From positions 1 through 64,000 of the forward strand of contig JARVKI010000043.1 in NCBI GenBank assembly GCA_036674765.1: a DNA stretch of 64,000 nucleotides, written 5' to 3'. The notes below the pieces were generated by a model. That model was not told where the DNA came from. It saw nothing but the letters and a program-made list of their open reading frames with translations, and did not search any database. This stretch comes from Seiridium cupressi. Its lineage: Eukaryota; Ascomycota; Sordariomycetes; Amphisphaeriales; Sporocadaceae. The position numbers were made by a program, and so were the translations under genes. Every line of letters starts with the position of its first letter. Position 1 is the first letter of the stretch. Positions 58,355 to 64,000 of this stretch are shown one piece after another.

Positions 58355-60283
58355 ATGTTCACGCTTCCAGATAACCCTTACGAAGTCCTCAACGTCACCA
58401 AAAATGCACAGATCCCGGAAATTCGGTCGGCGCACCGGAAACTGGTCCTCAAGTGCCACCCGGACAAGGTAACGGATCCGGCGCTGAAGGCCATCAAGGC
58501 GGAGGAGTTCCAGAAGGTGCAGAAGGCTTATGAGCTGCTCTCAAACGAGAACGAGAGGCAAAAATACGATGACATGGTGCGAGCGAACGAGCTGGAGAAG
58601 GAGAATGCAGAGCGCCGCAGACAACGCGAACGCGAGTTCACCCCTGGCCGAACACCCCCTCGCTCATACGACTCGGATTACGGGCGGAGTCCTCACTATA
58701 CGGTGCACGTCAAGCCAGAACCCGCCTTCAAAGTACGGACTGCAGAGCCGCCCCCGTTCACGAAATCATCAACATGGGCGCCAGCTGGCAGCAAGAGTCC
58801 CTATACGAGCACACGAACGCCGCCCCGTTCCTACGAGGACATGAACCACTACAGCAGCTATGACGACCTACCTCCGCGCGACTCCCGGGAGTCGAGGCGG
58901 TCTCGTAAGGCATCCGTCGTCTACGAGGAGAAGGTCCCATCGAGACATGATGAAGAGAGAAGAAGTCGGAAGAAGGCCGAGGCCCAGGAGGAGTACGATC
59001 GTCAGCAGGAGAAGGCGAGACGGAAAGAAGAGCAAAAGCGGGAGGCTCAGCGGGAAGCCGCGAGGGAAGCCGAGAGAAAGGAGCTCGAGCGCAAGGAAAA
59101 AGAACGTCGCAAGGAGGAGAAGAAGCGAGCAGAGAAGTTAGCAGAGAAGGTTCGCGACACGGAGCGCAAACGAGAAACTGAGGACAAACGCTCCCGCCAC
59201 AAGACGCCGTACGTCGAGGAAGATTCGGATCACATCATCTTCAACGCAGCCCCTTCAAAATCGGAAAAGAAATCCAAGTCGAGTAGTCGCTCCAAGGAAA
59301 TCCCCGTACAAATTCGCGAGGTTCGTGAGCGAGAGCTCAAGTCGGATCGAGACATCAAGCACAACGCAACCCTCGACTTCGCCGCCCAGTATCTCGAGAC
59401 ATCGAGGAGCAAGGGCGCCCCCGGCCTTCCACGCAGGCAGACGTACCACTACAGTTCTGCACCTCCTCCGCCTGCCGTGGCCACTCCACCTCCGGCGGCT
59501 GCTGGCGTTGCTCCTCCGCCGCCAATGCCCTCAATGGCTGAGCGAATGTATGAAGAAGATGACGAACCCGTGATGCGGTCTTCGGCAAACCGTCGTCGCA
59601 TGTCACATGACTCCCCTAAAGTCAAGGAGAAGTCCTCGTCTTCGTCCCACAAGAAGTCTAGCTCGGCCAGAGAACCTGAATATGTTGCTGAACCGACCAG
59701 ACCTGTGGCTGGCCTCAAGAAGTCTTCAACTATGCCACCTGGCCACGTGCATCAAGGGACACCTCCCAATACCGACTCGCCTCCAAAGATGCATCGGGCT
59801 CAAACCGAGTACGTGCGCCCTGTTCCTGGTCCGATGCCTGGAATATCTCGCACAACAACTTGGGCCCCTGGCGAGGACATGCGCGACCGCAGCCGGTCAA
59901 GACACAAGTACTACACCGACGATGAGTCCGAAGAGGAGCCTCGCCCTCGCCGTAGTCGCAGGACTCGTTCGCCAGATGAGTCTGCCAACACTTTCACGTA
60001 CAAGGTCGAGAATGGTCGGACGAAGGCAACACCTCGATCGGGATACAGAGATGAGTCCCCTGTAGGCCGCCGAAGTGGCAAAGCATCGTACTACATGCCG
60101 GAGGCAAATTCAGGTCGGCCGCTGGAGCACCGTCCCGCGATGCATTCCCATGACAGCTATTCGAGTCAGCATTTTCCCAAGGTCAAGACTGCGAGAGCAT
60201 ATGATATGGGTGATGTCATGTACTCTGATGTACCTCATGCACCATCGTATAGTGCGCGCGAGGCAGGTTACGGGTATGCCTAG
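58355..60283 (+). CDS. J-domain (DnaJ-like) protein with charged low-complexity tail
   Basis: Single exon of 642 residues. An N-terminal J domain (about residues 7-75) contains YEVLNVTKNAQIPEIRSAHR and the HPD tripeptide at residues 35-37 (KCHPDKVTD). This motif stimulates Hsp70 ATPase activity. There is no Gly/Phe region or zinc finger, so it is a class C J-protein. Residues about 190-290 are a very long Lys/Glu/Arg-rich charged helix (EERRSRKKAEAQEEYDRQQE and onward), followed by Pro-rich (APPPPAVATPPPAAAG) and Ser/Arg-rich disordered segments with RRSRRTRSPDES-like repeats. The composition suggests a nuclear or RNA-associated role, as seen for other fungal J-proteins with this layout, but the function is unknown. 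The transcript probably starts in the CT-rich stretch upstream. Confidence 0.9.
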   Translation: MFTLPDNPYEVLNVTKNAQIPEIRSAHRKLVLKCHPDKVTDPALKAIKAEEFQKVQKAYELLSNENERQKYDDMVRANELEKENAERRRQREREFTPGRTPPRSYDSDYGRSPHYTVHVKPEPAFKVRTAEPPPFTKSSTWAPAGSKSPYTSTRTPPRSYEDMNHYSSYDDLPPRDSRESRRSRKASVVYEEKVPSRHDEERRSRKKAEAQEEYDRQQEKARRKEEQKREAQREAAREAERKELERKEKERRKEEKKRAEKLAEKVRDTERKRETEDKRSRHKTPYVEEDSDHIIFNAAPSKSEKKSKSSSRSKEIPVQIREVRERELKSDRDIKHNATLDFAAQYLETSRSKGAPGLPRRQTYHYSSAPPPPAVATPPPAAAGVAPPPPMPSMAERMYEEDDEPVMRSSANRRRMSHDSPKVKEKSSSSSHKKSSSAREPEYVAEPTRPVAGLKKSSTMPPGHVHQGTPPNTDSPPKMHRAQTEYVRPVPGPMPGISRTTTWAPGEDMRDRSRSRHKYYTDDESEEEPRPRRSRRTRSPDESANTFTYKVENGRTKATPRSGYRDESPVGRRSGKASYYMPEANSGRPLEHRPAMHSHDSYSSQHFPKVKTARAYDMGDVMYSDVPHAPSYSAREAGYGYA

Positions 60284-61351
60284 AAGGAATTTCCGTACCC
60301 GCTGGCACACTTGCCACCGATGGGTGTTTTGGTGCATCACATCAAGGCAATCGAGGGATCCCAATCTTTGTTGCCATTTGTCATGGGTCAAAGGATATGA
60401 TGCCATCGTCTGTATCCTCGACATTGTAGGAAGTTTCTCAGCCTTTCGTGCTTTGAGTCTGCTGGTTCGTTTTCTACGATACCGTTTTTATACGATTGAA
60501 ACTTCACGAAACGCAGTAACGATTTGATGTCTTGACTGGAGCTGAGAAGGAAATGGTCAGTGTGGACGCTTGGGGGAGACAAAGCCGCAAGTCCATGAGA
60601 TCACGACTTTTCGTGGCAGAAAGGAAACCCGCGGCATTTATAGCTTTCAGGCCCATCACTCCTAATCCGATTTTTTTCGGTGAGCAGGTGGCGGTTCCTT
60701 GGAGTGGTCTCTCACGAGACCATTTTGCGGCCTGAATCTTACCGCTTACGAACGCCTCATCCGACCTTCCCCGGCTCTGAGTCCTCTGACCCCACATCCT
60801 TCTCACCTCAGCTCTTACGAGTTTAATGGAGATCACGTCGTGTGCTGTTTTTCTCCCTTGTATTTTTCTTCCCGCTTTCTGTTTCTTGGTTTTCCCCGCT
60901 ATTCACGACTTGCGCACGAAACCTATACATATACAACATACACACATTTATTGCATACAACCTTGTCTTGGAAAGATATCTGGACTGGATTCGGTGTTGG
61001 ATCTCACGGGAAGCGGATGGTCTCATTACGCTGGCGGGCATATGGTTTTCTTTTTCCTTATTACATCTCTCTAGTTATTGTGTTTATTTCATTACAGCTG
61101 TCCTTCATTTACGAGGCGTTGATGATGGGCGGGTTGAGTATGCACACTCTTTTGCAGACTGGGATGAGTTATGAGGATTATGGGGTCAAGTGAGATTGGT
61201 AAGGGGGAGAAAGGCTGTTGGGTGAGAGATGTATTTATGAAACATTGGGATGGTAGAAATTTTGGCACATCTTGAGGTAGAACTGCCAGAAGTTTCTGGT
61301 TGCAATGACAATGTGTTGCATTGCAGAACATGTTACTTTGTGCTGAAACTC
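60284..61351. other. Convergent intergenic region
   Basis: About 1.07 kb between the J-domain gene and the C2H2 gene, which converge. Open frames such as 60699-61193 are hydrophobic by chance (T-rich DNA) and not supported. It should contain both 3' untranslated regions. Confidence 0.5.
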
Positions 61352-62436
61352 CTATATGAACGCCCTGATGGCAGTACTGAGCTTCCTGACTTTCTCCGCT
61401 TGCTGCGAGTTCTCTTTCTTCAACTTCCAATTTTCCTCTTTGAGCATAGCAACTTGCTTACTCAGATTCTCAATCTGGTCCCCCAACTTCTCTGTTGCCG
61501 GCACATGTTCCTTGTCATTATCTGCGACAGCCTCCTGACCCAATCCGTTTTCAGGAACGCTTTGTATCGATGATTGCTCTGGGCTGGATGCCCGACCATA
61601 TTCCGCAATCGATTTTCCTTTGTCGTTCATGCTGTTGGTAGTGCTGCCAGCTTGGTCTCTCGAGTGAGGATGACTTCTGGCCTCACTACCTGGGCCTCAC
61701 TACCTGGGCCCTGAGATACCCTCATGTGTCTCTTCAGGTTATCTTGTCTGCTGAAGGGCTTTTGATACCTAGGACAATCTAGGATCTCGCACTTGAATGC
61801 ATTCAAGTGTTGGTGGACTGTCGACTCGTGGCGCGCCAGGTCTTTGGGGGCTCCGAAGCTGACGTCGCAGGTCAAGCACTTCCAGGCGCGGGTATGTCTT
61901 TTTTCATGAGCTCTATTGTTGTTGATTAAGCTGAGTCAAGTAGCAATGGGAAGTTGTCAGTGTGACTTACCTGAGTCTGCCTCTTGTTGGGAACGCGGAG
62001 GTGCAGCTGCCTTGGGTGCATTTGAACATGTTTTCCAGGCTAAAGATCTGGTGAGCTCGATCTTGGGAATTAGAGGGACCGGCAGTTGCGGTGTTGGGCA
62101 GCGACTCTTGTGCTTGAGCATTGCGAAGTTGATCTCCAGAGGGCATCGAGGTTCCCGCTTCCCAGGTTGACATGTCCACCACCCAGAAGACGAGAGCCCA
62201 CCATTACTACTTTCTGCCACCGTCTCGTTGATCCCGGGGAATTCGGCATATGGGGATTTTAAGGCGTTGAAATCAAAATTATCCAGGGGACCATCGAGAG
62301 ACAATGTGAGTATGTTCTGCTGGCGGGAGTCGAGCCCATGGATTACATCACTAGAGAAATCGCTGAGTTCATAGGACATCCCGCAGACACCCCGTAACGC
62401 AGTCAATGCTGTGGATATAGACCACGGCATTGACAT
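61352..62436 (-). pseudogene. C2H2 zinc-finger protein with two frame breaks
   Basis: The gene starts MSMPWSISTALTALRG at an ATG. Its N-terminal half is acidic and Ser-rich. Three C2H2-type fingers follow: CTQGSC...HEKRH, CLTC...HESTVH, and CEILDC...NLKRHMR (last His not evident). The first finger is split by a clear 58-bp intron (61970..61913, GTAAGT/ATAG). The C-terminus encodes a coiled coil (LGDQIENLSKQVAMLKEENW). Two frame breaks exist. One is near 62185 (between GGLSSSGWW and the STWEAGTSMPSG frame); no good intron explains it. The other is at 61681-61708, where a 14-bp tandem duplication shifts the frame by two. Reading one copy would join finger 3 to the coiled coil. The protein is probably a DNA-binding regulator in its intact form; here it may be a pseudogene or carry sequence errors. 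Confidence 0.65.
61681..61708 (-). repeat. 14-bp tandem duplication in the zinc-finger gene
   Basis: CCTCACTACCTGGG is repeated exactly twice head to tail on the + strand. The unit is not a multiple of three and causes the second frame break in the C2H2 gene. Confidence 0.9.
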
Positions 62437-63232
62437 GGTCCCCCCGGAGCATCATTGCAGTTAGTAGAGTCTTAGCGACCAAATCTTCGAGAATCTTACG
62501 AATAGTCCACAGCGATAAGTGCTAATCCGGACAAGGCATTTTGGGGTGTTTTTTCAGTAATTCCTAGATATTTAATAATCCTTTTTTAACTAGGTACCGT
62601 AGGCGATCGGTCAAGAAGTTATAATGCGAACGTCCACGAGGAGTTGCAAGTTATCGAGTAAGGCTATCATTGCATGACGAACACTTTATACATAGTTGCA
62701 ATAACTGGCCGTCCGGTACGGCCGACATCGTTGTGAGGCCTCACGATCTGAGGCCAAACGGTGTGAGGCCAATTAGATGTCTTCAGATCAGCCTTCCAGC
62801 CTGCACTTGCGGCCCTCTGGATCGAAGTCGCCGTGAGCAAAGAACTTTTGGAGGCCCGGCTTATTGCATCCCTAATCGCCGTCTGGTGCGCTGCCACGGG
62901 CTATCGCGGCGTAGACCTGAGAGCTTGTGATTGCTGTGTGCGACTATCTTGGTCTGGTGCGTCGTGATTGAACAAGTTTTATTGATCAGTAAAGCAGTCG
63001 CGATACCGAGTCACGGCGTTCATTTATGAGAGAAACTTGTATTTATCTTCTATTTATCTACAAGACTATAGGGGTATAACCGTCCGCGATGCAGAACTCC
63101 TGAAAACATCATGTTGGTAGGGATTTGAAGCATAATGCAGCCGTATGAGCTTGCTCATAGGTCACTCTTGTTGACTGTGAAATAGTCTCTCTAAACCAGG
63201 TCTACTTCTGACATGATTCACTCTTTACCACT
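62437..63232. other. Intergenic; no gene
   Basis: About 800 bp between the C2H2 gene start and the 3' end of the sterol O-acyltransferase. It has an AT-rich patch near 62560-62590. It also has TGAGGCC recurring three times within 62733-62773, once as part of the palindrome GTGAGGCCTCAC. Confidence 0.55.
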
Positions 63233-64000
63233 CTATACCAAGACGTAGAGGGAACAGATCTGGCAAATGTTAGTATGTTGAGCGGCAAATAGATACACGA
63301 AAGAAAACTTACCAAGCTTAAGCCTAGGATCATACTGCACCAGAAAACGACATTATTCGCCGTCTTCCTGTTTCTGACCCACTTCGTCTTCTGCAGCACA
63401 ACCAGAGGCAGTTGCAACATCTGACACACGAAACCATAACCTCGCAGTTTCTTCGTGATGCATGCCATCACAATCTCATGACCAATGGCACTAATCAAGA
63501 AAGTAATGACCGTAGCCATGCCCCGCCCGATCTTTGGCTTCGAGGTGGCGTACACGTGTCTCCTGAGGAAGGAGTAGACCGGCACATTCCATTCTCGAGA
63601 GAATTCCATCCAGTCTGTGCTGTTCCACCAGTCGGCGTAGAAATGACGATCTGCAAAGTAGGTAATCTCGGCAAATGCACCAAGAACGTACTCGAAGATG
63701 ACCAGAAAGACGAGGAGGAATGTAAGCATGAACGGGAAAAGCAGCCAGGAAATACTCTCGGCTAAAATGAGTAGAATCTCAGTGACCGAAGACACTGACT
63801 CCAATCGAATGTGCGATTCTTGCAGGACGGGCAAGATGTACTCTTCGGAAATGATGGTCAGGAGAAAAATGCAGCCGAATGTTGCTATGATCTTGGCAAT
63901 CAAATTCGTCCAGTTGATTGCCGAAGTTCGAGGATACTCGAGTTCGTAGCATAAGGTCGGACAAAGGAGGTAGTCCCAATAGTTGGCCCATGTCAAGTTG
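63233..64000 (-). CDS. Sterol O-acyltransferase (MBOAT family), 3' part
   Basis: The 5' part lies beyond the window. The visible exon (64000..63313) is followed by a 53-bp intron (63312..63260, GTAAGT, ATACTAAC branch, CCAG) and a last exon of nine codons (63259..63233) ending ICSLYVLV. The protein has several hydrophobic membrane segments and the MBOAT signatures of ACAT/ARE/DGAT1 enzymes: YWDYLLCPTLCYELEYPRT, the FYADWWN motif, and the catalytic His in AIGHEIVM. The family transfers an acyl chain from acyl-CoA to ergosterol (ARE1/ARE2) or diacylglycerol at the ER for lipid droplets. The FYxDWWN and YPRT forms fit sterol O-acyltransferase better than DGAT1. Confidence 0.92.

Noticed and set aside
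60699..61193. Hydrophobic open frame resembling a membrane protein
   Set aside because: The hydrophobicity comes from T-rich DNA in a convergent 3' region; no conserved motif is present.
1..64000. CRISPR arrays, bacterial operons, rRNA genes
   Set aside because: None seen. Gene structure with introns shows a eukaryotic nuclear sequence.

Overview
The window is nuclear DNA from a filamentous ascomycete (Pezizomycotina). The evidence is: many short introns (about 46-90 bp) with GTATGT/GTAAGT-type donors and CTAAC-like branch sites, a Zn2Cys6-type regulator, a long-chain alcohol oxidase, and a CaaX-tailed protein resembling the cell-end marker receptor TeaR. The first 75 bases are pure C, which looks like a contig end or a sequencing artefact. 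With the gene relics behind it, this suggests an accessory, possibly subtelomeric, contig end.

Bases 1-17,700 form an accessory block. It holds a decayed vanillyl-alcohol-oxidase relic, a group A flavin monooxygenase, a DJ-1/PfpI relic, a DUF1479 putative dioxygenase, a second (PaxM-like) flavin monooxygenase, a fungal transcription factor with an incomplete zinc cluster, and a six-exon cytochrome P450. A pair of conserved ribosome-biogenesis genes, NOB1 and NOP10, sits tail to tail at 17.7-19.8 kb. A second oxidative block (21.7-32 kb) follows: an old yellow enzyme, a broken GMC oxidoreductase, an intact five-exon long-chain alcohol oxidase, a Baeyer-Villiger-type monooxygenase and an alpha/beta hydrolase. 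Seven flavoenzyme genes or relics therefore lie in the first 30 kb, with no polyketide synthase, peptide synthetase or terpene synthase visible. The block looks catabolic or tailoring, or is part of a cluster whose core lies elsewhere.

Bases 32-46 kb are gene-sparse. They hold a small Cys-rich secreted protein, a coiled-coil protein, a membrane-anchored SDR, a 3.5-kb AT-rich empty stretch, a metal-dependent cyclase-family hydrolase, a secreted tannase/feruloyl esterase broken by one in-frame TAG, and a cinnamyl-alcohol-type zinc ADH. From 47 kb the content is more conserved: TeaR-like, a J-domain protein, a C2H2 zinc-finger gene with two frame breaks, and the 3' part of a sterol O-acyltransferase that runs off the window. 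A 9.6-kb stretch (48.8-58.3 kb) holds no gene I can recognise.

The strongest points for follow-up are the 14-bp tandem duplication that accounts for one frame break in the C2H2 gene, the single-stop tannase, the concentration of flavoenzymes without a core synthase, the five-cysteine zinc cluster, the overlapping inverted repeats upstream of the monooxygenase, and the gene desert. All gene models were spliced by eye; no transcript or database support was available.
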